The notes: generated from the letters alone by a model not told the origin. A stretch of DNA of 64,000 nt from Pseudodesulfovibrio aespoeensis Aspo-2 (GCF_000176915.2 NC_014844.1:1116001-1180000); one strand, 5' to 3'; numbered from the stretch's first letter, positions 36,884 through 46,149 are shown. Numbers and translations are program-made.

Positions 36884-38521
36884 ATGGCAAAGACCAAGAA
36901 GGCGGTACAGTTCAACCCCGCCGACATCAAGGAAGAGCTTCTCAAGAAGTATCCTCCCAAGGTGGCGAGAAAGCGCGCCACGCAGATAATGATCAACGAG
37001 GCCCAGGAAAGCGAGACACCGTCCGAGATCGTGGCCAACGTCCGCACCATTCCCGGCATCATCACCATGCGCGGCTGCACCTACGCGGGCTGCAAGGGCG
37101 TCATCATGGGCCCCACCCGCGACATCCTGAACATCACTCACGGCCCCATCGGCTGCGGCTTTTACTCCTGGCTCACACGGCGCAACCAGACCGACGCGGG
37201 CGAGACCGGCGAAAACTACATGCCCTACTGCTTCTCCACCGACATGCAGGACCAGGACATCATCTTCGGCGGAGAGAAGAAGCTGGCGGCGGCCATTGAG
37301 GAGGCCTACGACCTGTTCCACCCCAAGGGCATCTGTGTCTTCGCCACCTGCCCGGTGGGGCTCATCGGCGACGACATCCACGCCGTGGCCAGGAAGATGA
37401 AGGCGAAATTCGGCGACTGCAACGTCTTTGCCTTCTCCTGCGAAGGGTACAAGGGCGTGTCCCAGTCCGCCGGTCACCACATCGCCAACAACCAGGTCTT
37501 CACCCATCTCGTGGGCGAGAACCAGACCCCGCCCGCAGGCGAGTACAAGATCAACCTCCTTGGCGAGTACAACATCGGCGGCGACGGCTTCGAGATCGAC
37601 CGCGTGCTCAAGAAGTGCGGCATCACCAACATCGCCACCTTCTCGGGCAATTCGTCCTACGAGCAGTTTGCCTCGGCCCAGCATGCCGACCTGAGCGCGG
37701 TCATGTGCCACCGCTCCATCAACTATGTGGCTGACATGCTGGAGACCAAATACGGCATCCCGTGGATCAAGGTGAACTTCATCGGGGCCGGGGCCACGGC
37801 CAAGTCCCTGCGCAAGATCGGGCAGTACTTCGGCGACAAGGCCCTTGTCGATCGCATCGAGGCCGTCATTGCCGAGGAGCTGCCCGTTGTCGAGGCAGTG
37901 GCCGCGGACGTCAAGACCCGCACCACCGGCAAGACCGCCATGCTCTTTGTGGGCGGTTCCCGTGCCCATCACTACAACGAACTGTTCCAGGAAATGGGCA
38001 TGAAGACCCTGTCCGCCGGGTACGAGTTTGGTCACCGCGACGACTACGAGGGCCGCGAGGTTATTCCGAGCCTGACCGTGGACGCCGACTCGCGCAACAT
38101 CGAGGAGATCGAGGTCGAGGCCGACGAAAAGCTCTACCGGGCGCGCAAGACCCCGGAAGAGATCAAGGCCCTGGAGGACGCCGGGTACAAGTTCAAGCAT
38201 TACGACGGCCTGAACAGGGACATGGACAAGGGTTCCATCATCATCGACGACCTCAACCAGTACGAGGCCGAAAAGTTGGTGGAGCTCCTCAAGCCGGACA
38301 TCTTCTGTGCGGGCATCAAGGAGAAGTTCTCCATCCAGAAGCTGGGCGTGCCCATGAAGCAGCTCCACAGCTACGACTCCGGCGGCCCCTATGCGGGGTT
38401 CAAGGGCGCGGTCAATTTCTACAAGGAAATCGACAGGCTCGTGAGCAGCAAGGTCTGGAGCTACATGAAGGCGCCCTGGCAGCAGAACCCCGAACTGACG
38501 GCCACGTTCGTCTGGGAATAG
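36884..38521 (+). CDS. nifD: Nitrogenase molybdenum-iron protein alpha chain
   Basis: 545 aa. P-cluster ligands are Cys65 (RGCTYAG), Cys91 (GPIGCGFYS) and Cys156 (FATCPVGLIGDD). FeMo-cofactor ligands are Cys275 (VMCHRSINY) and His495 (QLHSYDSGGPY). A roughly 50-residue insertion before the His (about residues 385-440) is the mark of clostridial-type (group II/III) NifD. All catalytic residues are present, so the subunit should be active. No anfG/vnfG-type delta subunit is nearby, which supports a molybdenum enzyme. Confidence 0.97.
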   Translation: MAKTKKAVQFNPADIKEELLKKYPPKVARKRATQIMINEAQESETPSEIVANVRTIPGIITMRGCTYAGCKGVIMGPTRDILNITHGPIGCGFYSWLTRRNQTDAGETGENYMPYCFSTDMQDQDIIFGGEKKLAAAIEEAYDLFHPKGICVFATCPVGLIGDDIHAVARKMKAKFGDCNVFAFSCEGYKGVSQSAGHHIANNQVFTHLVGENQTPPAGEYKINLLGEYNIGGDGFEIDRVLKKCGITNIATFSGNSSYEQFASAQHADLSAVMCHRSINYVADMLETKYGIPWIKVNFIGAGATAKSLRKIGQYFGDKALVDRIEAVIAEELPVVEAVAADVKTRTTGKTAMLFVGGSRAHHYNELFQEMGMKTLSAGYEFGHRDDYEGREVIPSLTVDADSRNIEEIEVEADEKLYRARKTPEEIKALEDAGYKFKHYDGLNRDMDKGSIIIDDLNQYEAEKLVELLKPDIFCAGIKEKFSIQKLGVPMKQLHSYDSGGPYAGFKGAVNFYKEIDRLVSSKVWSYMKAPWQQNPELTATFVWE

Positions 38522-38533
38522 GAGACAAGAGAC

Positions 38534-39907
38534 ATGCTACTCAGACACACACCAACGGAAGTCGCTGACCGCAAGGCCCTGACCATCAATCCGGCCAAGA
38601 CCTGTCAGCCCATCGGAGCCATGTACGCCGCGCTCGGCATACACGGGTGCCTGCCGCACAGCCACGGCTCGCAGGGATGCTGCGCCTACCACCGCTCGGC
38701 CCTGACCCGGCACTACAAGGAGCCGGTCTCGGCAGCCACCAGCTCGTTCACCGAGGGCGCGTCGGTGTTCGGCGGCCAGGCCAACCTGCTTCAGGCCATC
38801 AACAACATCTTCACGGTCTATGAGCCGGAAGTCATCGCCGTGCACACCACCTGCCTCTCCGAGACCATCGGCGACGATCTCAACCAGATATTCGACAAGG
38901 CCCGCAGGGAGGGCAAGGTGCCCGAAGGGTGTACCCTGGTGGGTGCGCCCACGCCCAGCTACGTCGGCTCCCATGTGACCGGCTTCTCCAACATGGTCAA
39001 GGCCATGGCCCAGCTGGCCGAGCCTTCGGGCAAAAAGAGCGGCAAGGTCAACATCATTCCCGGCTGGGTCGAGCCCTCGGACATGGCCGAGATCAAGCGG
39101 CTGGCCGCCCTGGTCGGTGTGCCCGTGACCGTGTTCCCCGACACCTCCGGCGTGCTCGATGCCCCGCTCACTGGCGAGTACAAGATGTTCCCGGACGGCG
39201 GCGTGACCATCAAGGAACTCAAGGCCAGCGGCGATGCCACGGCCACCCTGGCCATGGGCGAGTGGTGCTCGGCAGATGCGGCGCGCTGGCTTGACGCCAA
39301 GTGCAAGGTGCCGTGCACCGTGCTCGACATGCCCTTTGGCCTGGCTGCCACCGACCGCTTCATCGATGTGCTGCGCACCGTGGCCGGGGTGACCGTGCCC
39401 GACGCCGTGGCAGTGGAGCGCGGTCAGCTCGTGGACCTCATCTCCGACATGCACCAGTACTTCTACGGCAAGCGCGTGGCCCTGTGGGGCGACCCGGACC
39501 AGCTCATCTCCATGTGCGAGTTCCTGGTCAGCCTCGACATGCAGCCCGCCTACGTGGTCACCGGCACGCCGGGCAAGAAGTTCGAGGAGCGCATCCGGGA
39601 TATCTGCGCTGGCAGGCCGTTCGAGGTCAAGGTCAAGGCCAAGGGCGACATGTTCCTGATGCACCAGTGGATCAAGAACGAGCCCGTGGACCTGCTTATC
39701 GGCAACTCCTACGGCAAGTACATCGCCCGCGACGAGGACATCCCGCTCTTGCGCTGGGGCTTCCCCATCCTGGACCGCCAGGGGCACCAGTACTTCCCCA
39801 CGGTCGGCTACAGGGGTGGCCTGCGTCTGCTCGAAAAGATGCTCGACCTGTTCCTCGACCGCAAGGACCGCGACGATCCGGAAACCTCCTTCGAACTCGT
39901 CCTCTAA
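38534..39907 (+). CDS. nifK: Nitrogenase molybdenum-iron protein beta chain
   Basis: 457 aa, shorter than proteobacterial NifK because the first 45-50 residues that wrap the alpha subunit are missing, as in Clostridium. P-cluster ligands are Cys24 (KTCQPIG), Cys49 (GSQGCCAYHR) and Cys107 (HTTCLSETIGDD). TPSYVGSH near residue 138 corresponds to the Ser region near the P-cluster. It starts 12 bases after nifD. Together with NifD it forms the alpha2beta2 nitrogenase component. Confidence 0.97.
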   Translation: MLLRHTPTEVADRKALTINPAKTCQPIGAMYAALGIHGCLPHSHGSQGCCAYHRSALTRHYKEPVSAATSSFTEGASVFGGQANLLQAINNIFTVYEPEVIAVHTTCLSETIGDDLNQIFDKARREGKVPEGCTLVGAPTPSYVGSHVTGFSNMVKAMAQLAEPSGKKSGKVNIIPGWVEPSDMAEIKRLAALVGVPVTVFPDTSGVLDAPLTGEYKMFPDGGVTIKELKASGDATATLAMGEWCSADAARWLDAKCKVPCTVLDMPFGLAATDRFIDVLRTVAGVTVPDAVAVERGQLVDLISDMHQYFYGKRVALWGDPDQLISMCEFLVSLDMQPAYVVTGTPGKKFEERIRDICAGRPFEVKVKAKGDMFLMHQWIKNEPVDLLIGNSYGKYIARDEDIPLLRWGFPILDRQGHQYFPTVGYRGGLRLLEKMLDLFLDRKDRDDPETSFELVL

Positions 39908-39922
39908 CAATACCGTGCGCCC

Positions 39923-39950
39923 GCGGCGGGGGTCACCTCCCCTCCGCCGC
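39923..39950 (+). terminator. Hairpin inside the nif operon
   Basis: A ten-pair GC-rich stem with one bulge and a seven-base loop lies just after nifK. No T run follows. It may protect the nifHDK message or partly attenuate transcription into the assembly genes. Confidence 0.4.
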
Positions 39951-39993
39951 AGGCCGAATTTCAGATCGCAAGGCGACCAGACAAGGCGGACAC

Positions 39994-41199
39994 ATGGCGA
40001 CCACTTCTTCCTTCAGCTCTCTGCATCCCTGTTTCGGGAACGGCTCGCGCCGGATTGTTGGCCGGTTGCACCTGCCCGTGGCCCCGCGCGCCAACACCCG
40101 CATCCGTTTTGCCCCGGCCCCGGCGGCAACACCGGCCATGACACCTGAAGAAGGGCTGGCCCTGGTCGACCGCACGCTGGAGCACGGCGTGGCCGTGGAC
40201 ATGGTGGGCATCACCGGCCCCGGCGACCCGCTGGCCACGCCCGAGACGACTCTGCGCACCCTGCGGCTGGTCCGGGACAAGTACCCGGACATGGGGCTGT
40301 GCCTGACCACCGTGGGCATGGGCGGCGCGCCCGTGGCCGGGGAGCTGGCCGCGCTGGGCCTGTCCCACGTCACCGTGTTGTCGGACGCCGTGTCCGCCGG
40401 GGTGGCCGAGGGTTTGTACGCCTGGATTCGTCCCTCCACCCGGACCGTGCCGCTGCCCCAGGCTGCCCGGACCCTCGTGGACGAGCAGCGTCAGGCCGTG
40501 GCCGCGTTCGTCGAGGCCGGACTGACCGTCAAGATCAACACCACGCTCTATCCCGGCCACAACGCGGATCACGTGGAAACCATCGCCCGGACCATGGCCG
40601 GGCTGGGCGCGTCGATCATGGCCGTGGTTCCCTTCTGGCCCGGCGGAGAAGAGGGCGGGAAAAGGGCCGAGGCCGTGTCCGGACCGGACATGGACCTGCT
40701 CGATTCGGTCCGCGAGAGGGTGGCCGGCCACATCAGCCTCATGCCCTCCTGGGGCGAGTGTGGGCGGGATCTGGTCGGCCTGGAAAAGGGGGATGCCTCC
40801 ATGATGGCATTGGCGGTGGCGTCGGTGGTGGCGTCGGCGACGCTGCCCCGGCCCGTTGCCGGGCGGCCCAACGTGGCCGTGGCCAGCGCAAGCGGCATGG
40901 ACGTGGACCTGCACCTGGGCCACGCGGTCAAGCTGCTCATCTACGGCCCGCGCGAGGACGGGCTGGCCTGTCTGCTCGAAACCCGCGACGCCCCGGAGCC
41001 GGGGGGCGGGACCAGCCGGTGGGAGACCCTGGCCGACACGCTGGGCGACTGTTTCGCCCTGCTCGCGGCCAGCGCCGGGGAAAGCCCCAGGGAGATTTTG
41101 AGCCGTCGCGGCGTGGCCGTCCTGATCACCGAAGGCGAGATCGAGGGGACCGTGGACGCGCTCTACGGCGGCGGCAGAAAGGGAAGGGGCCGCAAGTAG
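39994..41199 (+). CDS. NifB paralogue lacking radical-SAM cysteines
   Basis: 401 aa, aligned by eye over its full length with the NifB encoded at 44472. Kept: HPC at residues 11-13, GRLHLPVAP, ITGPGDP (SAM-binding loop in NifB), LGLSHVT, TVKINTTLYPG, and a C-terminal NifX-like domain (from RPNVAVASASGMDVDLHLG). Lost: the three Cys that bind the SAM cluster (NifB Cys31, 35, 38 align with Ala33, Ile37, Ala40), Cys20 (Val22), and the late CKRC (WGEC). It cannot make NifB-cofactor by radical chemistry. The frame is intact and AAGGCGG precedes the ATG, so it is probably a carrier or scaffold rather than a decaying gene. Confidence 0.85.
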   Translation: MATTSSFSSLHPCFGNGSRRIVGRLHLPVAPRANTRIRFAPAPAATPAMTPEEGLALVDRTLEHGVAVDMVGITGPGDPLATPETTLRTLRLVRDKYPDMGLCLTTVGMGGAPVAGELAALGLSHVTVLSDAVSAGVAEGLYAWIRPSTRTVPLPQAARTLVDEQRQAVAAFVEAGLTVKINTTLYPGHNADHVETIARTMAGLGASIMAVVPFWPGGEEGGKRAEAVSGPDMDLLDSVRERVAGHISLMPSWGECGRDLVGLEKGDASMMALAVASVVASATLPRPVAGRPNVAVASASGMDVDLHLGHAVKLLIYGPREDGLACLLETRDAPEPGGGTSRWETLADTLGDCFALLAASAGESPREILSRRGVAVLITEGEIEGTVDALYGGGRKGRGRK

Positions 41200-41230
41200 C
41201 GGCGCAACATATATAAGGAGAACGAGAAAA

Positions 41231-41530
41231 ATGGCTACCCCCGCAAAAATGATCATCTGTTGTCAGAGCTTCCGCGCCCAGGGCGATCCCAAGGGTATCT
41301 GTCACAAGCAGACCGATGGTTTTCTCCAGTACATCGAAGAGGAGATTCTCGACCGGGGCATCGACGCCCAGGTGGTGGCCTCCACCTGCCTCAAGCAGTG
41401 CGAGTCCGGCCCCATCATGGTCGTTCAGCCTGAGAACTGGTGGTTCAAGGGCGTTGCCAGCGAGGAGGCCATCGACGCTATCCTCGACGGCCTGGAAGCC
41501 GGCGAGCAGTGCGCAGAGTTCGCGCTGTAG
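41231..41530 (+). CDS. Thioredoxin-like [2Fe-2S] ferredoxin, nif-associated
   Basis: 99 aa. The cluster motif is spread as in this fold: Cys10-11 and Cys24 (GICHKQ), then TCLKQCESGP with Cys53 and Cys57, and a late Cys95. The PENWWFKGV segment near 67 is typical of the nif-linked Shethna-type ferredoxin family. It lies between the NifB paralogue and nifE and may feed electrons to cofactor assembly or interact with nitrogenase. Strong AAGGAG ribosome site before the ATG. Confidence 0.88.
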   Translation: MATPAKMIICCQSFRAQGDPKGICHKQTDGFLQYIEEEILDRGIDAQVVASTCLKQCESGPIMVVQPENWWFKGVASEEAIDAILDGLEAGEQCAEFAL

Positions 41531-41649
41531 GGAATTGAGAGAGTCCCTGGCTCGGCCCGCGCCGTCCGGCCCGAACGATGGGGCAGGACGGCGGGGCCGG
41601 GCACCCCGCAAGGCAGGAAACAACAAGCGTTCAGCCAGCAGAGGAAGCC

Positions 41650-43035
41650 ATGAAGACGAGCATACTGGAAGAAAGGAAGAATCAGATCCACAGGACTGGC
41701 GAGGGCGCCATCGACATCGCCTGCAACCGCGAATCCCTGGCCGGGGCCGTCAGCCAGCGGGCCTGCGTCTTCTGCGGTTCGCGCGTGGTGCTCTATCCCA
41801 TTGCCGACGCCCTGCACCTGGTCCACGGCCCCATCGGCTGCGCGGTCTACACCTGGGACATCCGGGGCGCGCTCTCCAGCGGGCCGGAACTGCACCGCCT
41901 CTCGTTCTCCACCGACCTTCAGGAGACTGATGTCATCTTCGGCGGCGAGAAGAAGCTCGAAGCCGCGCTCGACGAACTCATCGACCGTCACGGCCCCAAG
42001 GCCGCGTTCGTCTACTCCACCTGCATCGTGGGCATCATCGGCGACGACCTGGAGGCCGTGTGCCGCAAGATGAGCCAGAAGAAGGGCATCCCGGTGCTGC
42101 CGGTCCAGTCCGAAGGGTTCAAGGGCAGCAAGCGGGAAGGGTATCTGGCCGCCTGCAAGGCCATGTTCAAGCTCGTCGGCACTGGCGACACGGCTGGGAT
42201 ATCGAAGGTTTCACTCAATATTTTCGGCGATTTCAACCTGGCCGGGGAGATATGGATCATCCGTGATTACTTCCGGCGCATGGGGGTCGAGGTGGTGGCC
42301 AACGTCACTGGCGACGGGCGCGTGGCCGATATCGGGCGATGCCACGGCGCGGCCCTGAACCTGGTCCAGTGTTCGGGAGCCACCCTTGATCTCGCCAAGA
42401 TGATGCAGGAGGAATACGGCATCCCGTTCCTGCGCGTCTCCTACCTCGGCATCGAGGACATGGCCGACTCCCTCTATCAGGTGGCTGATTTCTTCAAAGA
42501 CACCGCCCCTGGCATAGTGGAGCGGACCCAGGAGCTGGTGCGCGACGAGCTGGCCCGGCTCATGCCCGAGCTGGCGTGCTATCGCCGCGACCTGGAGGGC
42601 AAGAAGGTGGCCATGTACGTGGGCGGTTCCTTCAAGGCGTTCTCCCTGGTCAAGGCGTTCCGCCACCTGGGCATGCAGGTGGTCATGGTCGGCTCCCAGA
42701 CCGGCACCAAGGAAGACTACGCCGAGCTGGAGCAGATCACCGACCCCGGCACCATCATCGTGGACGACGCCAACCCGCTGGAGCTCTCGGCCTTCATCAA
42801 GGAAAAGGACGTGGACCTCTTTGTGGGCGGGGTCAAGGAACGGCCCATCGCCCACAAGCTCGGCGTCGGATTCTGCGACCACAACCACGAGCGCAAGGAG
42901 GCCCTGGAAGGGTTCGTGGGCATGCTCAACTTTGCCCGCGAGGTCCACGCCTCGGCCATGAGCCCAGTCTGGAACTTTGTCCCGCGCCGCGCGGGCCGCG
43001 CCGTCAAGCGCGAACAGGAGGCCGTCAATGAGTAA
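41650..43035 (+). CDS. nifE: FeMo-cofactor scaffold subunit
   Basis: 461 aa, NifD paralogue. With NifN it forms the scaffold on which the NifB precursor is matured with molybdenum and homocitrate. Conserved cysteines occur in ACVFCGSR near 39-42, GPIGCAVYTW near 64 and YSTCIVGIIGDD near 123; NLVQCSGATLD near 237 matches the position of NifD Cys275. It lacks the clostridial insertion of NifD. It overlaps nifN by eight bases, so they are translated together. Confidence 0.95.
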   Translation: MKTSILEERKNQIHRTGEGAIDIACNRESLAGAVSQRACVFCGSRVVLYPIADALHLVHGPIGCAVYTWDIRGALSSGPELHRLSFSTDLQETDVIFGGEKKLEAALDELIDRHGPKAAFVYSTCIVGIIGDDLEAVCRKMSQKKGIPVLPVQSEGFKGSKREGYLAACKAMFKLVGTGDTAGISKVSLNIFGDFNLAGEIWIIRDYFRRMGVEVVANVTGDGRVADIGRCHGAALNLVQCSGATLDLAKMMQEEYGIPFLRVSYLGIEDMADSLYQVADFFKDTAPGIVERTQELVRDELARLMPELACYRRDLEGKKVAMYVGGSFKAFSLVKAFRHLGMQVVMVGSQTGTKEDYAELEQITDPGTIIVDDANPLELSAFIKEKDVDLFVGGVKERPIAHKLGVGFCDHNHERKEALEGFVGMLNFAREVHASAMSPVWNFVPRRAGRAVKREQEAVNE

Positions 43036-44416
43036 GTCCGCCGTCAAAACCGGGGCCAAGAGCGCAGCCAGGCCCAACTACGTTTCCACCACCAACGCCT
43101 GCAAGCTGTGCACGCCTCTGGGCGCGTCCATGGCCTTCCGGGGCGTGGAGGGGGCCATCCCCTTCCTGCACGGTTCTCAGGGGTGCGCCACCTACATGCG
43201 CCGCTACATCATCTCCCACTTTCGCGAGCCGGTGGACATCGCGTCCTCGGCGCTTGGCGAGAAGAACGCCATCTACGGCGGCGGGCCGAACCTCAAGAAG
43301 GGCGTGCTCAACGTCATGAAGAAGTACGAGCCGACCCTGGTGGGCGTGGCCACCACCTGTCTGACCGAGACCATCGGCGACGACGTGCCCAGGATTTTGC
43401 ACGAGTTCCGCAAGGAGTTCGGCGATCTCGACCTGCCGGATATCGTCCATGTCTCCACCCCCAGCTACAGCGGCACCCACACCGACGGCTGGCACGGAGC
43501 GGTGCGCTCCCTGGTTGAGCAGCTCTGTACGCAGAAGGCGGCGGATACGGGCCGGGTCAACATCCTGCCCAACATGGTCTCCTGCGAGGACATCCGGCAC
43601 TTGAAGGACATCTGCCGCGATTTTGGCGTCCATGCCACCATCCTGCCCGACATCTCCGAGACCCTGGATGGTCCGGCCCTGGAGGACTACGTCAAGATTC
43701 CCTCTGGCGGCACGCCCGTGGCCGAGATTCGGGAAATGTCCGGGGCGCGGGCCACCATCGAGTTTGGCCGCTGCCTGCCCGCCAAGACCGGCGGGGTCAG
43801 CCTGGAGAGTTCCTTCGGCGTCAAGAACCACCGCATCGGCCTGCCCATGGGCCTGCGCGAGTCCGATCGTTTTTTCGAGACGCTTGAGGCTGTCACCGGC
43901 ACGCCCATGCCGCGCCGCTATGAGCTGGAGCGCGGTCGGCTGGTGGACGCCTTTGTGGACGGCCACAAGTACGTCTTTGGCAAGCGGGCTGTGGTCTACG
44001 GCGAGGAGGATCTGGTGGTCGGCCTGTGCGCGCTGCTGGCCGAGATCGGCGTGGACGTGGTCCTGGCCGGGACCGGATCGCGGGGCAAGGGGCTTGAGCG
44101 GGCCGTGGCCGCTGTCACTGAAGGCGTGTCCCGGATCGCCCCGCAAGTGCGCGAGAGCGTGGATTTTCACGACATGGCTGAGGAGGCGGAGGCGCTGGCG
44201 CCCGATCTGCTCGTCGGTCATTCCAAGGGGTACACCTATGCCAGGGGGTGGAACGTCCCGCTGGTGCGCGTGGGCTTTCCCATCCACGACCGGTTCGGCG
44301 GCCAGCGCAGGCTCCACCTCGGCTACCGGGGCGCGCTCGAACTCTTCGACCGCATCGTCAACACCCTGCTTGAGAAGAAGCAGACCGACAGCGACGTGGG
44401 CTACGGCTACCTTTAA
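43028..44416 (+). CDS. nifN: FeMo-cofactor scaffold subunit
   Basis: 462 aa, NifK paralogue and partner of NifE. Cys21 and Cys24 region (NACKLCTPLGA), HGSQGCATYMRR near 49-57, and TTCLTETIGDDVPR near 116 correspond to NifK P-cluster-region cysteines; STPSYSGTHTDGWHGAVR follows. The ATG lies within the last codons of nifE. The 55-base spacer to nifB holds no clear signal. Confidence 0.94.
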   Translation: MSKSAVKTGAKSAARPNYVSTTNACKLCTPLGASMAFRGVEGAIPFLHGSQGCATYMRRYIISHFREPVDIASSALGEKNAIYGGGPNLKKGVLNVMKKYEPTLVGVATTCLTETIGDDVPRILHEFRKEFGDLDLPDIVHVSTPSYSGTHTDGWHGAVRSLVEQLCTQKAADTGRVNILPNMVSCEDIRHLKDICRDFGVHATILPDISETLDGPALEDYVKIPSGGTPVAEIREMSGARATIEFGRCLPAKTGGVSLESSFGVKNHRIGLPMGLRESDRFFETLEAVTGTPMPRRYELERGRLVDAFVDGHKYVFGKRAVVYGEEDLVVGLCALLAEIGVDVVLAGTGSRGKGLERAVAAVTEGVSRIAPQVRESVDFHDMAEEAEALAPDLLVGHSKGYTYARGWNVPLVRVGFPIHDRFGGQRRLHLGYRGALELFDRIVNTLLEKKQTDSDVGYGYL

Positions 44417-44471
44417 CAGCTTGGTTTTCATTCACTTTCCGACATGGATTCACGAATACAGGAGCAATATC

Positions 44472-45743
44472 ATGGCCGCCAAGGACATCACCAGGCATCC
44501 CTGTTTCAACAAGGAAACCGCTGGCACCTGTGGCCGGGTCCACCTGCCCGTGGCCCCCAAGTGCAATATCCAGTGCAACTACTGCAACCGCAAGTACGAC
44601 TGCGTCAACGAGTCGCGCCCTGGCGTGACCAGCGGCATACTCAAGCCGTTCCAGGCCGCGCAGTACATGGACAAGGTGCTTGAGAAGGAGCCGCGTATCA
44701 CCGTGGCCGGCATCGCCGGACCGGGCGATCCCTTTGCCAATCCCGCCGAGGTCATCGAGACCATGCGGCTGCTCAACGAGCGCCACCCGGAGCTGCTCTT
44801 TTGTCTGTCCACCAACGGCATGGGCATTCTTCCATATCTGGACGACATCGCGGCCCTGGGCGTGTCCCACGTGACCATCACCATCTCTGCCGTGGACCCG
44901 GCCATCGGGGCCAGGATCTATGCCTGGGTCAAGGACGGCAACGTGGTCTACCGGGGCGAGCAGGGTGCGGCCCTGCTGCTTGAGCGTCAGCTGGCCGCCA
45001 TCAGGGGGCTCAAGGAGCGCGGCATCGTGGTCAAGATCAACTCCATCATCATCCCCGGCGTCAACGAGGGCCATCTTGTGGAGGTGGCCCGCGTCACCGC
45101 CGCGCTGGGGGCGGACATCCAGAACATGATTCCCCTCAAGCCCACCCAGGACACGCCCTTTGCCGAACTGCCCGAGCCGGGCCGCGACGTGGTCCTGCCC
45201 CTGCGCAAGGAGGCGGGCGGGTTCATCAGCCAGATGACCCACTGCAAGCGGTGCCGGGCCGATGCTGTGGGGCTGCTCGGCAACGACCAGTCCGCAGCCC
45301 TGTGCGGCACGCTCCAGGCATGTGCCAAGCTCAAGCCCCTGGAGGCCGGGGCTGCGCGCCCCCATGTGGCTGTGGCCACCCGCGAGGGCATGCTGGTCAA
45401 CCAGCACCTGGGCGAGGCCAAGACCTTTCAGATATGGGGACCGGACGGGAGCGGCTACCGCCTGATCGAGGAGCGGCAGGCCCCGGCGGCAGGCTGCGGC
45501 CCGCAGCGCTGGGCCGATCTGGCCGCGCTGCTCAAGGACTGTCGCGCGGTCGTGGCTGCGGCCATGGGCGAGACGCCGAGGATGCTGCTGGAGGAACACG
45601 GCGTGGCCCCGCACAGCGTCACCGGGTTTATCGAGGACGCGCTCCGGGCGATCTATGAAACCGGCGACCTGAAGGCGCTCAAGGGACGGCGCGGCGGCAT
45701 CGCGGGCGGCTGCTGCACCGGCACGGGCGTCAGCTGCGGCTAA
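44472..45743 (+). CDS. nifB: Radical SAM NifB-cofactor synthase with NifX-like tail
   Basis: 423 aa. Radical SAM cluster Cys31-x3-Cys35-x2-Cys38 in APKCNIQCNYCNRKYDC; extra cluster ligands Cys11 (HPC), Cys20 (TCGRVH) and CKRC near 258. AGIAGPGDPFANP is the SAM contact. After residue 300 a NifX/NafY-like domain (HVAVATREGMLVNQHLGEA) follows, as in many NifB proteins, ending in a Cys/Gly-rich GGCCTGTGVSCG tail that may hold a metal. It builds the [8Fe-9S-C] precursor delivered to NifEN. This copy is complete, unlike the paralogue at 39994. Confidence 0.96.
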   Translation: MAAKDITRHPCFNKETAGTCGRVHLPVAPKCNIQCNYCNRKYDCVNESRPGVTSGILKPFQAAQYMDKVLEKEPRITVAGIAGPGDPFANPAEVIETMRLLNERHPELLFCLSTNGMGILPYLDDIAALGVSHVTITISAVDPAIGARIYAWVKDGNVVYRGEQGAALLLERQLAAIRGLKERGIVVKINSIIIPGVNEGHLVEVARVTAALGADIQNMIPLKPTQDTPFAELPEPGRDVVLPLRKEAGGFISQMTHCKRCRADAVGLLGNDQSAALCGTLQACAKLKPLEAGAARPHVAVATREGMLVNQHLGEAKTFQIWGPDGSGYRLIEERQAPAAGCGPQRWADLAALLKDCRAVVAAAMGETPRMLLEEHGVAPHSVTGFIEDALRAIYETGDLKALKGRRGGIAGGCCTGTGVSCG

Positions 45744-45829
45744 AATTTGTCAGGCAACGCCCGGTTTCGGCGCAATCCGCCGGATTCGTCACAGTAGGGG
45801 CATCGGCGGAGAGCATCGCGCCGGGCTAT

Positions 45830-45854
45830 CACCCCCGTGCGAGGCACGGGGGTG
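45830..45854. terminator. Hairpin after nifB
   Basis: Perfect 11-base stem CACCCCCGTGC / GCACGGGGGTG with a three-base loop, between nifB and a small gene. It may end or attenuate the nif message; no T run. Confidence 0.55.
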
Positions 45855-45882
45855 TGTCACCCACAACCACAGGAGTCAAGAC

Positions 45883-46128
45883 ATGAACAGGGCCACGCTT
45901 GAGAAGGTGTTCGAGTACGCGTCCAGGCCGGTGCAGGGGACCATGTCCCGCAAGCTGCGCAAGGATGTGAAGATTCAGGTCAATGAAGGCGAGGTGTACG
46001 AGGCTGCGACCCTCTTCCTGGGCGAGGAGTTCATCCGCGTCACCGCTGTCAGGGATGGCGTGGCCATGAACACCTATTACGACTGGGACAAGATCGCCTC
46101 GGTCCGCACCCTCGGTCCTGCGGAATAG
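45883..46128 (+). CDS. Small soluble protein at the end of the nif cluster, 81 aa
   Basis: Not recognised. Basic N-terminus with a helix (TLEKVFEYASRP), then beta-like strands (KIQVNEGEVYEAATLFLGEEFIRVTAV) and a C-terminal TYYDWDKIASVRTLG. No cysteine, so not a cluster carrier. An AGGAG site precedes the ATG. It lies between a hairpin and a strong terminator and may be a distal nif gene or a separate transcript. The folded, non-repetitive sequence and good codon use support translation. Confidence 0.7.
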   Translation: MNRATLEKVFEYASRPVQGTMSRKLRKDVKIQVNEGEVYEAATLFLGEEFIRVTAVRDGVAMNTYYDWDKIASVRTLGPAE

Positions 46129-46149
46129 CCTTTCCTGAACATGTGCCAT

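Noticed and set aside
36443-38368. 641-codon open frame antisense to nifI2/nifD
   Set aside because: It mirrors the high-GC third-position bias of nifD; the sense frame has every nitrogenase ligand, and the antisense product is Leu/Val/His-rich with no family features.
36884-39907. Vanadium or iron-only nitrogenase
   Set aside because: No delta-subunit gene (vnfG/anfG), and nifE, nifN and nifV are present, so the molybdenum type is favoured.
38537-39910. 457-codon open frame exactly antisense to nifK
   Set aside because: Same boundaries as nifK because of codon bias; composition is shadow-like and no ribosome site is present.
39994-41199. Interpretation of the NifB paralogue as a simple pseudogene
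   Set aside because: The 401-codon frame is uninterrupted, has a ribosome site and keeps conserved barrel and NifX-like segments; only cluster ligands are lost.
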